Shown here in pieces: positions 10,158-21,288 of a stretch of 64,000 nt of DNA (its first letter is position 1; every line of letters starts with the position of its first letter). The position numbers and the translations under genes are program-made. The stretch spans positions 1 to 64,000 of the forward strand of contig JAGQDJ010000154.1 in NCBI GenBank assembly GCA_022885665.1, written 5' to 3'. The DNA comes from Triops longicaudatus (Eukaryota; Arthropoda; Branchiopoda; Notostraca; Triopsidae). Below the pieces are notes generated by a model that searched no databases, was not told the DNA's origin, and saw only the letters and a list, made by a program, of their open reading frames with translations.

Positions 10158-12874
10158 ATGGTTCTTCAAAAAGAAAACGATGTCGAAACCATCGTAAGCT
10201 TATAAACAAGGACTGCTGTACAATTTTGTGTCGTTAACTGTCATGCAATTCAGGTAGAAGTTCGGGAAGATGAAGAGCAAGCGATTAAATTACGGAGTAT
10301 TATTGACCTGCTTTTGGCTGCAGGTTACTTCCGAGCCAGGATAAAAGGAATTTCTCCCTTCGACAAGGCAATGAAACTTAAAATGCAATTGTGGTGTAGT
10401 TTTCGTTTCTTTTTTTTTTACTTAAAAAATATCTTAAAGGTTGTCGGTGGAATGACATGGTGTATCGAAATTTGCAACTACGAAATTGATATAGATCTTC
10501 TTTTTCAAGAAAATCTCAGCATTGGCCAAAAGATGTAACAAATTTTCTCTGTGATTGGTCTTTACGTTACCCTAATTCTGTCTTTATCAGAGCTTTGACG
10601 GAAAAGATCGTTGCCGTTCTGCCAATAATGGGTTGTCCGTACTCTTTAGAACCTCACCAGATTCAAGGCTTGGATTGCATTAACATATTTCCCGTTGTTC
10701 AAGTAATTTACTGTCCCGTAATCACTATTACTTAAATTCTTAAATTATACTTTTTCATGTCGTAGTGGCTTGTGAAACGAGCTATGGAAGTACGAGCCGA
10801 AACTGGCGATTACGTTCGGGCGTTTAGCCTTTTCCAGTTCCAAAAAGACGAAACTTTGGTCCCTGCCTCACAAGTCGCGCGTTCCGAAACTCTGACACGT
10901 ACTAACGTAATGTCTTAAAATAAGTAAATGAAAATGGCTAACCCACTTGCTTTCTTAGGACATATACCGTCCTGTACGCTCGTTCAAATGCATTCCTGTC
11001 CAGAGCAACCGCTCCATAAAAGAGCAAGTGAAAGGGACTCTATTTGAGTACAGACTTCTCCCTGATGCGGGTCGAGTTACTGAGGCTGAACCAAGCCAAG
11101 ACTTGGCAGCTAGTTTTATGCAGATCCAACCGTCCAAAGAAGTGCAAGATACCACTACCAAAACCTCGTAGAGTTTCTGAATTTCCATTTTATTAATATA
11201 GAATCGCGTGTCTTATCAAGCAGTCAGTCAAGTGATTGGCCGACGTATTCATGACGTAGTTGAGGCCGTTCAACATTACGGAGCGTTGCAGTCTGAACGA
11301 GAGGTGAGTTCATTTTTCGGGATAATTCCGAATATTTGTAGCACGTGGGAATTTTTTGTCGGTTGAAATTTCGAACTTTTTAGATTTTGAACTTTTCGAT
11401 TAGAAAACAAAGCGAACTTTTACACTAGGCTGCAGAAGCGAGTTCAGTACCTGGTTTGAAACGGACTAAAGCTCGTCTGGAAGAACAAGTTGAAAAAGCC
11501 CAAGCTGAGTACATTGCTTCCGTAGCGAAGCTATCGGAGATCCAAGAAGAGCGTCGAACTTTCCGGGTGCAAAAAGCGTCATTGGATGAACGCGAAAGAC
11601 GCTTACAAGAACTGGAAACCGAAGAAAACAAACCGTACATATACTTACAGTCTTAAAAGAATAGCTTTAAATAATTGGGGTTTGGTACTACAGGATCCTT
11701 GATGAGTTAAAACGCTTGGTCCAAGAAAGCGAAACTTTGAAAGCTGAAGAAAGAAACTTTAAGCAGCATTGCAAGACAGAGCTGGAAAAACTGGAGCGAC
11801 AAATTGAGTACGTCTGCGAGAGCAAGCTTGCATTACTCGTCAACCGTTATTGCTTTGTCTATATGTTTGACTTTAATTTCGAACTTTGGCAGAGAAGCAG
11901 AAAGAGCTAACCAGGAAGCGACCCAAAGACCTGTTGAAGAAATTATTCAGGAGCAGGAAGCTTGGAAAGAGAAGTTAGTGGAAGCCAGACAAAAATTAGC
12001 TTCCAAAAGCCGAGCTGTAGCCGCCTTAGAACGTAAACTCGATGCTGTGCCTTCACGAGCTGAACTCACGCAGTACCAGCGACGGTTCCTCGAGTTGTAT
12101 CAGCAAGGTATTTCCATCTCACCTTTGCTTCACTCCGAAAACTCACCTTTTGTGTGAAACTAATAAAAAAAAAGCAACGAGTGATTGGCATGATTTTGAC
12201 AAAGTGGAATGAAATCCATGAAGTTCGATGTATCATTTATACATGAAGCGGTAAATCGGTTATGTAGGTGAAAGACATCAGTCAAATATGCATCAGTATA
12301 ATTTTTCGTCGTGTCACTAGATGACAAATGCTATTATAACAGAGTAATATTTAATTCTTTCTTTTAGTTTCATCGAAACACAAGGAAACGAAGCAGTACT
12401 ACATTTTGTACAATACCCTGGATGATACGCGTTTGTATATCACTAAGGAACTGAACCTCTTGAATTCACTTGTGGATAATTACGAAAGGTAGTTCTTTCA
12501 ATGATTAGAGGATTGTGACGCTAATCTGTTGGAAATCTTAGGGCGATGCAAAATCAGTCTTCCAAAGAAGAATACGTCCAGCAACTGGAAGTTGTGGCAC
12601 AGGGAGTCCAAGCTAGTCAGCTTAAAGTAAAACCTTTTTTTTTTTTTTTTGTTTTTTTTAAATCTCGACTTTCCATCGAACGTTAATCTGACCGGACAAC
12701 TAGGTCAAAAGGGAGTTGGATAAATTTCGAGAAAAACGCAATTGCCTAGCTGCATCTTTACAAGAGCTAACTGATCTGCAGCGTCGTTACAAAACCACCG
12801 TGCGTGATTTGCGTGAAGAATTCAAACGGCATGAGTATTTACTAAGTCAGTTTCCGCCTTCCTTTGATCAGTGA
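10158..12874 (+). CDS. CCDC93: CCDC93, subunit of the COMMD/CCDC22/CCDC93 endosomal recycling complex
   Basis: Thirteen exons: 10158-10193, 10254-10367, 10440-10534, 10591-10702, 10766-10906, 10959-11141, 11202-11303, 11429-11634, 11694-11807, 11893-12107, 12368-12488, 12542-12626 and 12704-12874 (564 residues, near the usual length for the family). The N-terminal calponin-homology-like domain is highly recognisable (AAGYFRARIKGISPFDK, VVGGMTW, LEPHQIQGLD, FPVVQWLVKRA). The second half is coiled coil rich in Glu, Lys and Arg. In animals this protein works with CCDC22 and COMMD proteins on endosomes to return membrane cargo to the cell surface. The second intron (10368-10439) starts with GC, not GT, and the protein reads perfectly across it. 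The sixth junction (11141/11202) was chosen for phase because the frame otherwise stops at a TAG. Confidence 0.92.
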
Positions 12875-13423
12875 ACATTACTGTTATCGCCTGTTTCTAA
12901 TGGCATCACAATCATTTGAAAGTAACGTTTTGTTTTTGCTTCTTTACCGCAGTTTAAGATGTCAGTAAAACGAAAGCTTAAGAGTCTTTATGAAGTTATG
13001 CAGAAGATGTGTTCTTTTAGATAAACACTTGCATTATGTCAATACAACTTTTCATTGCAACTAATGGTCTCTTGCACTGTAAAATGTGATTCGATCGATC
13101 TAACGAACGCCGTTTTGTCAACCTAAAACGCGAACAGGTTGGGGGGAAAAAATAATTTTCTATGGGATTTCCATAACATTCTTTTTCCTGCGGAAAACAT
13201 CAGAACACTTGCGACAGCTTTTACATCCCAAAATATTTTTTTTCCATGACCAAAAGTGTCCTGAGTCAATCGCCTAAAACCACGAAAGAAATTATTACAG
13301 AAAAGGTGAAAAATGGACACACAGTTTTTTCCTCCAAAAAAAACTTCTTCCGCTTTTAAACGCCAATCTTTTCCGAATTCAAGCAACAATGAAAGGAAAA
13401 TAATAATAAATAAAATACAAAAA
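12875..13423. other. Convergent 3' region between CCDC93 and Suv4-20
   Basis: This 549-bp spacer must hold both 3' UTRs. I see no additional gene. The frame at 13123-13479 on the minus strand is low-complexity and partly overlaps the Suv4-20 terminus. Confidence 0.5.
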
Positions 13424-16058
13424 CTAAAGCGAACTGGAAACAATTGGAGGTATATCAATAGTGTGACTCTCGTTGCCAAAAATGAGACGCAACCGTTTCA
13501 TTGCTGGCCTAATGGCTTGCGTATTCTTTTCCTCGTGCTGCTCTTCAGCTTCTTCTTCCGTTTTCTCAACATGTTCGCAATAATGAGAGCCATTTAACTT
13601 CATTTTCGGATCTCTGGTTCGTTTTTTATGTTTACTCCTTCCTTTTCGCTTCTTCCGTTTCTTTGGCCCCTGACTCGAGTCCCCGCTGTTGTTACCTTCC
13701 CCTGGTGACGTCACTAGCCCCTTCTCATTTCCTAATGCTGAGGTTACGTCTTCTCCGTCGACGCCTTCAACTCTCAGTACTTCGTAAACCGGCATGTAAT
13801 GCGTCTCTCGTCCACTTTGGCTAAGAATGGACCCGGATTCGATCACTTCATCCAAAACAGGACTTCTTTTCATACGTAAGGTGAGTTTCAACCGCCCACT
13901 AGGAGAGGATACGGGTGTGATGGGCGCCCCAGAAGTTGTCGCTTGTGAACTCGGTGAATTGGACCCAGATGTCGGTTTAGGGACCCTTTTAGGAGGCGTG
14001 CAAGGCAATGTTGCTTTAGGAAGAGGACGAGCTTCTTCGCTATCGGTTTCCATGAATTCGTAAACGTCGTCACTACTCTTGGTAGCAGAGGCCGGAATTT
14101 CTTCACTACTCTCTTGTCTAGGTTTACTATTATTGTTTGTACAAGTATCGGGCTGTTCTTTAGATTTGAGGGGCGTGTACCGTTTACCGCGGGGTTTTCG
14201 TGGTCCAGGAACGGTGTCAGTTATAGTAGAACGTTGAGCGCGGGGTCTCAGGCACCGCCCACCTTCCAACGACTCTTTGTCGTTTTTCAGGGCCGGTTCT
14301 AGTACCATTTCTTCCTTTTTGCTAGCAGAAGGCGGTTCCGTGGCTCTCTCTTCGTTTAACCTAGCTTTTCTTCGCGTAAGACGTAAGGCGCGTTCCGATT
14401 CGGCCTGGGAGATGGACCCAGATTTGCTATGCTCTTCTTTGGGCCCGTCTTCGGTAAGTTGGTAGCCCTGTGCGACTAAGAGCTGCGCGTCGTACCGCGT
14501 TAATCCACGTTTACGCATTTCTTTGAGGTTGAGAGTCTTACTAACGGGTGGGGTTACAGTAGGGGCAGGGGTGGGCAGTGATTTCCCTTTGCTGGTGGCG
14601 GTCTGAGGCTTTTCGTCAGCTTTCTTATCTTGGTGCTGTTGCTGTTTATTGCGATTGAGACGTAAGTTCGTCTCCCGTAACCGATACCCTTCTTCTTGCG
14701 TCTCGTTAGCTGATTTCGCTTTCGCATATGCACCTGTTCCTCGCCTGAATAATGAAATAAAGTAATATGTTAAGGAAATTAATGACCATAATGAGTATTA
14801 AACCACTACATGAAGCATAATTACGGAAACAGACAGTAGTTGGGCTGTTAATCAGCGAAGCAAATTATCACACTTACACGATTAGTTCCCCAAATTTCTT
14901 AACAAGAATTCAAACTGAAAAAATGTAAAGTAAAAATGAAATGTTAAAGTAGTAAAGTAGTTCTGCACAAATATGAACTTTTTGGGAGAAAGGGGTATGG
15001 AGCAAGGAATTGCATACCGTTCGCACGTTTCGCATTCACAGTAACAGTTACTGTCTCCAAAGAAGTCTTCGCCATAAAAACAGGTAATTTCTTCACCCGC
15101 CTCAATATCCCGCAATACTTTAACGCAGGCAGTGTCTCTTCCAGTTGCCACAAACTGCGAAATAAAAAGTTTAGGGTGCTTCCCTTTTGCAAATGGAAGA
15201 AGTTTTGCATAATACTTTGCAACTGGAGCGACAGTCGTGATTAATGAACGCAGCGGGGCCGAGCCACAACTGAGCGCAGTTTTTGCGACAACTGTACATT
15301 ACGGAAAAGTCGTTTTTGCCCGGGTGCAAAAGTTGAGCTTCTTCTTCTGGCGTCAGTTCAGCGATGCAGCCAACCAAAAGATCAATTTGTTCGTTCTTAT
15401 ACCTAGTAAAACACAAAATCACGTGAAATTAGGAAACTACGACATGAACGCAGGGAATATGTAAAAGCGACGTGTTTCCCTACCAGCGTTTGGTAGCACA
15501 GATTTTCGCTCCTTTCTGCCCCTCCATCGAGTACCTATAACAGGGACGGATGGTGTAACCTGCACTTTTATCGAACATGGCCAAATAGCGAAAGACCTAA
15601 GCATGCACAACACTTTATTACACCGAGTTTTGACGTATATTATTGGTTGATTTAATACATGTTCTCTGAACGTAGCTTGTTGCTGCCGATTTTTGGCCGA
15701 AAAGAAAGAGGATATCCAATCGCCAGTTGTCAGAAGTTTGTAAGCTTTCTCGTAGTTTTGGTCCTTGGAAAATTCTTCGATGGCTTGGGTTAAGTCTTCT
15801 TTACTGGCTTTCGGCGGCCGATACCTAGGAAATAGTAGGAAATATAACAAGTTGGGTACGCAATAACACACTTTGAATCATTCGCGAGTGAAATTTTACT
15901 AAACTTATTTACCGTATGTTCATCTTATGGGTACAGAAACCTAAGTAAGGGTCCAAAACTAATCCAGTAGCCATATCATCGTTTTCTGACAGTTCTTTCG
16001 GAGACATGCCTGACCCTTGCAACCTGACTGGTGCCTTTGGTACAATTTGTATGACCAT
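13424..16058 (-). CDS. Hmt4-20: Histone H4 lysine-20 methyltransferase Suv4-20 (KMT5B/C type)
   Basis: Exons (minus order): 16058-15913, 15824-15659, 15596-15484, 15402-15216, 15154-15018 and 14744-13424; 689 residues. The SET domain is nearly diagnostic: NDFSVMYSCRKNCAQLWLG, AAFINHDCR, ATGRDTACVKVLRDIE and CFYGEDFFG, followed by the zinc-binding post-SET CYCECETCER. The enzyme adds the second and third methyl groups to H4K20 in heterochromatin. The last exon (440 codons) is a basic, Ser/Pro-rich tail that is poorly conserved in the family. The start was chosen because MVIQIVPK leads directly into the family motif GMSPKELSENDDMATGLVLD. A longer N-terminus from an upstream exon cannot be excluded. 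Divergent neighbour: SPT2. Confidence 0.93.
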
Positions 16059-16811
16059 GTCTGCTCTCCAACCTAGGTTAACAAACAGTTTTAATGAGTA
16101 TCATTTTCAGTTAGTTCATTAATCTTATGGTAAAGGTCACCAAGCTACGCCAAACCAAAACGGTGGTTGGAAAAATGAAAAACTGTTCAATTTTTTACGT
16201 GCCTTAATGCATGGAATGGCGTCAAACCCCGTGAGTGGAGGCAAAATTTGAGCTTTTAATTCTCCAAACTGAAAAACACAATTCAGATCATCCAACGGAA
16301 CACTAATTGGTGGCAAAAGGCAAGCATTCCACACTTGTCAACAAAGTACACTTCTCCTTTCCATGGTTGACCGCCAAGTCGACTACCGAGACAGCTTAGG
16401 ACAAAGCCGAGACAGCTTTGAAGTAGTCTTGAGTTGTCTATATCCTCGATTTTTCCGTTAGATGGCATGAACGTTAAATTGCTCTAGTTTTCGATCAACT
16501 CTCTTATTCATTTCCATCGCAACATCCATCATCGTTATGTAGCTTTAATTCTACTTCATAATATCCACGGCTTTGTCGGCAAATCTTTTTAGAACAATAA
16601 AAGCTAATTGCGGTATCTTTTTTGAACCATCCTTTCCCGCGGCCAAAGCTTACAATCGATTTCGTTACTTTGATCGATTCAAATGTCGATGTTCGCTAGT
16701 TGACGTTTTGACTGAACGATTTGACCAGGTTTTCTAGAAAGTAAACAATGCTAGTAACGGGAACTGAATTACAGTGATTTACTTTAATAAATTAAACTAC
16801 CTCATTTAACG
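16059..16811. promoter_or_regulatory. Shared intergenic region between Suv4-20 (-) and SPT2 (+)
   Basis: Only 753 bases separate the two start codons, so both promoters must lie here. I see no convincing TATA box on either side. Short minus-strand frames (16137-16468) have no domain. The region may also hold a noncoding first exon of either gene. Confidence 0.5.
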
Positions 16812-19800
16812 ATGGATTTTAGTTATTTATTAGACTTAGCAAAACAGAATCAGGAACATGCTAAAAATGGGGTAAGACCATGTATCTCGCAACCTATTTA
16901 ATCGTTTATTCTTATCATCTTAAGAAGACCAATTTAAATTTTTATTTTTGTAATTAGACCGGTGCCAAACGTTACAGCACTGAAGTGTCGGCCGCGAAAA
17001 AACTTCCCAAATCAGAGGTCAAAGCTGACGCTGTGAAAAAACTTTTAGCGAAACAAGAGGAGGATGAAAAGAAACGATTGATCGACGAAAAACGTAAAAA
17101 GGAGGTAACAAATTTGTTTAAAATGGAAAAAGCGGGGCGAACTGGAAACAACCTATTGTCTTTCGATCTAGCAATTGATTGCTCTACGATCCCAAGATCG
17201 CAAGTCAAATGCCCGTGTCCAGGCCATGTTACATCGGACTAAGGCGGCCAACAAAGCCGTCGTAGCCGAAGCTCGAGACTTGCGAAACACGGCGGTTACG
17301 GTGACCGGTGCTGACCAGCCTGACGAGGATGACTACGGATATGTTTCACGAGAGGCGTCTGATTTTTTCAACAAATTTATGGACAAATATTCTGGCCCAG
17401 GAGATGCCGCAGACGAACTGAGAAAAAGAGCTTACGCAGCTCATAAGGCGAAAGTACGTCATACTGTTTATTGTTTTATTTTTTATATTTTTTGCGTGCG
17501 CATTTTGCACGATGCACTGTCAACTTTCCATGTACCCACTTATTTTATCACTGCCGACTTGCATTGTAAATCTCCTATTGTAGTTTTCGTGAGTTTCTTT
17601 ACAAAAATGCACCTCTGGGAGCTACTTGTGCATATCATTATTGTACTTAATATTCTTTAATATTCTCCCCTTTTTAGGAACGGCTTTCTAGAGAAGCCAA
17701 AGGGAAATCAAATGAAGATACAGAACTGTTTCGTAAACGCAAACCAGCAGTACAAGAAGAAGAAAAACGATCATCCGCACCGCCTCAAAAAGAATCTGCT
17801 AGCCAAGATAAACGAAAGAATCGGCCTCCGCCTCCTGATGCCACTTTAAGCTTTAATGTAAAGATTTTTTAGTTTTCAATTGTTTTGGGGATTAGTTTTT
17901 ATTTCGGAAAATAACATACGGATTTGCAGGTTGCTATTGAAACTATACTGCATAACAAAAAGAAAAATTTTGAGTTGCTGTTAGATTTCTGAAATTTTAA
18001 AAAATGTTTAGTAGAATGTTTCTTTGTCGCGTCTTGTTTATTTTATTTTTTTTCACTTAATTTTGTCACAGAATTTTCAGTATTCAATTCAGTCGTTTAT
18101 AACGTTTTTTTTTTCTCACGGTAAAAATATTCTACTTGTTGGAAATATCTTTTGTTTAAATTTTTTAAAGTTCCTGATGGTTATTTTTGTATTTTACTGA
18201 ATTTTAATGTGATTTTCGTTTCATCTCCGCAGGAAATTTTACGCTTAGCCGCTGAAAAACAAAAAGAACCGACGGCCGTTGAAAAAAAGTTCACCGAAGT
18301 ACCAAAAATACCTAAAATTCCTAAGATTCCCGAACCCGATAGGCCTATGACGGCCAAAGAAAAGGAAGAGTATCTTCGTCGAGCTAGAGAGGAATATGAA
18401 CGAAAGCTACGTCGAGCCGGGAAATTGCCTCCATTGAATTCCACTGCATCCCCTTCCAAAGTCCCGCCCACTGCAACCCCCACCAAACTCGTTCCCAAAC
18501 CTGCCTCTTCCGCGGCACAAGCTGGCACTTCTAAAGCATCTTCAAAGATTCCAGAACGTAATGACACTAAGAAATTTCCACCAAGTAAAGATCTGAAAGC
18601 ATCTTCAGCATCCGGGTCGCCTAAAAACAACGGTTCGCTCTCTAATTACAAAACATCCCTTCCGACCACCAATGGCGCGTCACAATACAATAAATCCGTC
18701 CCTGAAAAAAAAATGTCCCCTCCTCAGATGACCAATGGCGTTGCCAAAGACAAAGATTTAGTCAAGAACCGAGGCCCACCGCCTAAAGACGCGGTTAAAG
18801 GCCGAGAATTTCCGCCTAGAGATGTTGCGAAAAGTGCTAAGGAATTGTCTGCTAAAGAGTCGCTTAAAACGAGAAATTTTCCACCGAAAGATGTACTCAA
18901 ATCGAGAGAATTTCCACCCAGAGATGTTGTCCGGTCGAGGGAATTCCCCCCGAGGGACGTGCTTGGCAAAAGTAGGCAGTTCCCGCCACGAGATATAGCG
19001 AAAGTGGGCTCCAAACGCCGTAAGATCTATTTGGTAGACTTAATTGCTAAAAATGTGAAACGAACATTATGATCAGACATTTTTTAACGCACATTGCCAT
19101 AAAATTCTTGTCACAGAACTTTGTTAATGAGGCACGTTGAAGCTTTCATTGAAGAATTATTTCATTGACTGCTTATGAACTAATCGAGCCGTGAATCTGT
19201 TTCTGTATTTCTAATTTTTACCACATTTTATTAATTTGCAGCTCGGTTGGAAAGTGACGAAGAAGATTCCGAAATGGACGACTTTATTGATGATGATCCG
19301 CAAGAAGGCGAAGATTATTCCAAATATATTAAAGAAATCTTCGGCTATGATCGATCTAAGTAAATATTTTCATTAGATTTTATTTATTATTATTATTTTT
19401 TTCAACAAGAATGCTAAGCAAATCGTATACCCTAACCTAAGTTTGTCCCTCTTTTATACACTCACTTATCTTAAGATTTCTTTTGAGTGTATATAACTAT
19501 CGTTATTTTTCCGCATTACTTATTATTTAAGTAGTTACGATTTAATTACCTAAGGACTCATTACGCAGTACGTATTAAAAATCTGATTTTCTAATATGTA
19601 TATTGCTTGTGTTTTAGATACCGTCGAATTGAGAGTGATGAAGAAGAGTGTATGGAATCTTCTTTCGCCCAGCAGATGAAAGAAGAACGAGTCAGTACTC
19701 GTATAGGTAAACGTCTAACGTTTTTCCGAGTGTTACCTTCCATCTTATTGTGTTCTGTACTTAATCCTTTATTTGTGGCGCTTCGTTTAGGTATAATGGA

Positions 19801-19885
19801 AGACTTGGAAGACATGGAGCGAGAGCGCGAAGAGGAGGAACGGAAGAAGAAAATGCTTCAGATGAAGAAGAAGAAACGATTGTAG
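16812..19885 (+). CDS. SPTY2D1: SPT2 histone chaperone homologue (SPTY2D1)
   Basis: Eight exons: 16812-16871, 16958-17104, 17172-17453, 17678-17857, 18233-19019, 19242-19359, 19618-19706 and 19791-19885 (585 residues). The N-terminus has the conserved MDF..LL..A start, the KRYS motif and a basic helix. The C-terminal SPT2 domain is clear: an acidic stretch (DFIDDDPQEGEDYSKYIKEI), then FGYDRSKYRRI and the final charged helix ending MKKKKRL. SPT2 binds histone H3-H4 and helps nucleosome turnover during transcription. The middle is disordered Lys/Pro/Ser-rich sequence with a run of FPPRD-type repeats (about 18775-19000). The exon 5 donor (19020) was chosen within an open frame because it gives phase 1 and restores the C-terminal domain. 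Confidence 0.92.
18775..19008 (+). repeat. Degenerate FPP(R/K)D repeats within SPT2
   Basis: The frame encodes a string of related 11-14 residue units built on (R/K)(E/N/Q)FPP(R/K)D(V/I), with seven copies in various states (PPPKDAV, FPPRDVA, FPPKDVL, FPPRDVV, FPPRDVL, FPPRDIA and a degenerate KELSAKES unit). The surrounding residues are basic. The array lies in the disordered middle of the protein, just before the splice to the SPT2 domain. Confidence 0.8.
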
Positions 19886-21288
19886 TTAGTTCCTGTGGGG
19901 GTAGAATTGAATTTCATTTTTTATGAAAAATCGTGTCAATCCCACTGGATTTACCTCTAATTTATTCGCCATTATGGCCAAATGAGGATGTCGAAAGTCG
20001 AGAAAGAAGAAGAAAAGGACATGGGAGAAACGTGAGCTTGTGATATTCTTATTGCAAATTGCAATCATATTTTGCTTGCCTTGTTTGTTCTTTTTTCCTT
20101 TACGCACGCGGGACCATTTTTGTTGTTGTGGGCAATGTGCGAGCGACAAATATAATACAGTTTTGCCGGGGGGCTTCCTTTCATATCTTACATGTACGTA
20201 AGAATTACCTTATACAAGACTGCGCGCATGCGCAGATAACAGCCAAGAAGTCGATACTTCGTTTTCCTGGCATTTTTTAGCTTCTTATCTCGCAAGCTTA
20301 GCAACTTAACGTGGAATCGTAAACAAGAAACGACCCAGGAAAATTGATTTAAAAAATGGATTCAGACGGTCTCCTCCCATGTAAGTATCAATGCATTCAG
20401 TACGTAAGTGTAGTACGTAGGGAAAAAATATGAACAAGGGAATCCTTTGTTCTCTTAATAAGGAAATGCCAGATTAAAGGAAGATGCTGTGCTTCCCCTT
20501 TAACAATAGCAAGACCCAGCAGTTGTGTGTTATGGTCGTAGCCTCGAGGGGAGTACGCAATAAACCCCAACTTTACGTCAGAATTCTCCCAAATAAGTTT
20601 AATTTAACAAACAAAAGCCAAACCGTATTATATTTCATTAATAAGTAAAATCGACACTGTAGCCAAGTTAGGTTCAATTTAAGAACGAAAGTAGTGATAA
20701 TGACCAATCATGAACTTCGCTTTATCTCAACAGTAAACATTCAATATACGAGGGACAGCGAAAAATGAAAAACAGCAGTTTCCTTCACTCAAATTAGCCT
20801 ACGATGGACACATTTTCTACAGCGTGAGCTCATTTATTAAACGGTTCAATTGGTATTTGACCGCAGAAAGCAATGCATAGACTGGCAATATTTACAACTA
20901 AAGTTCAAAGTAGTCTACGAATGAAGGACATGCAGTTGGAATAGGATAAATTACAGACGTTTTATTATAGACATATGGTAAGCGAGTGCAGTTAAAATGA
21001 AACTGATGACTATTGTAAGACATGAATCTGTTGTATCCCTGGATCGTAGCTATTAACAAATGAAAAAAACCGGATATGCGGCATGAGATGCGGCGACGTG
21101 AAGGGGAGAAATGGGTCTATAATTTTCTCAGTGCGAAAGTGAGAAGAGAAGAGGATCAAGGTTCGGAGAGTATCTAACGTTTTCCGGTGGTTACGTCAAA
21201 GAAAAACTCGTTTTCGTTCCTGTACAACGTAATATCGTGCGAGCTATCCCTAAAGCAATCTGTTCAGTGTCTCTCCAAGTGGGATACA
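19886..21288. other. Intergenic region between SPT2 and menorin
   Basis: It contains the SPT2 3' UTR, a possible alternative first exon of menorin (20356-20380, see findings), and the upstream region of the main menorin start. An arthropod-type initiator, ttcagtgt, occurs at about 21263, 26 bases before the chosen ATG. No other gene is visible. Confidence 0.45.

Noticed and set aside
17932..17992. Possible extra terminal exon of SPT2 after an ag at 17931
   Set aside because: It would end the protein after about 20 codons, before the conserved SPT2 domain; the downstream exon at 18233 continues the family sequence in the same phase.
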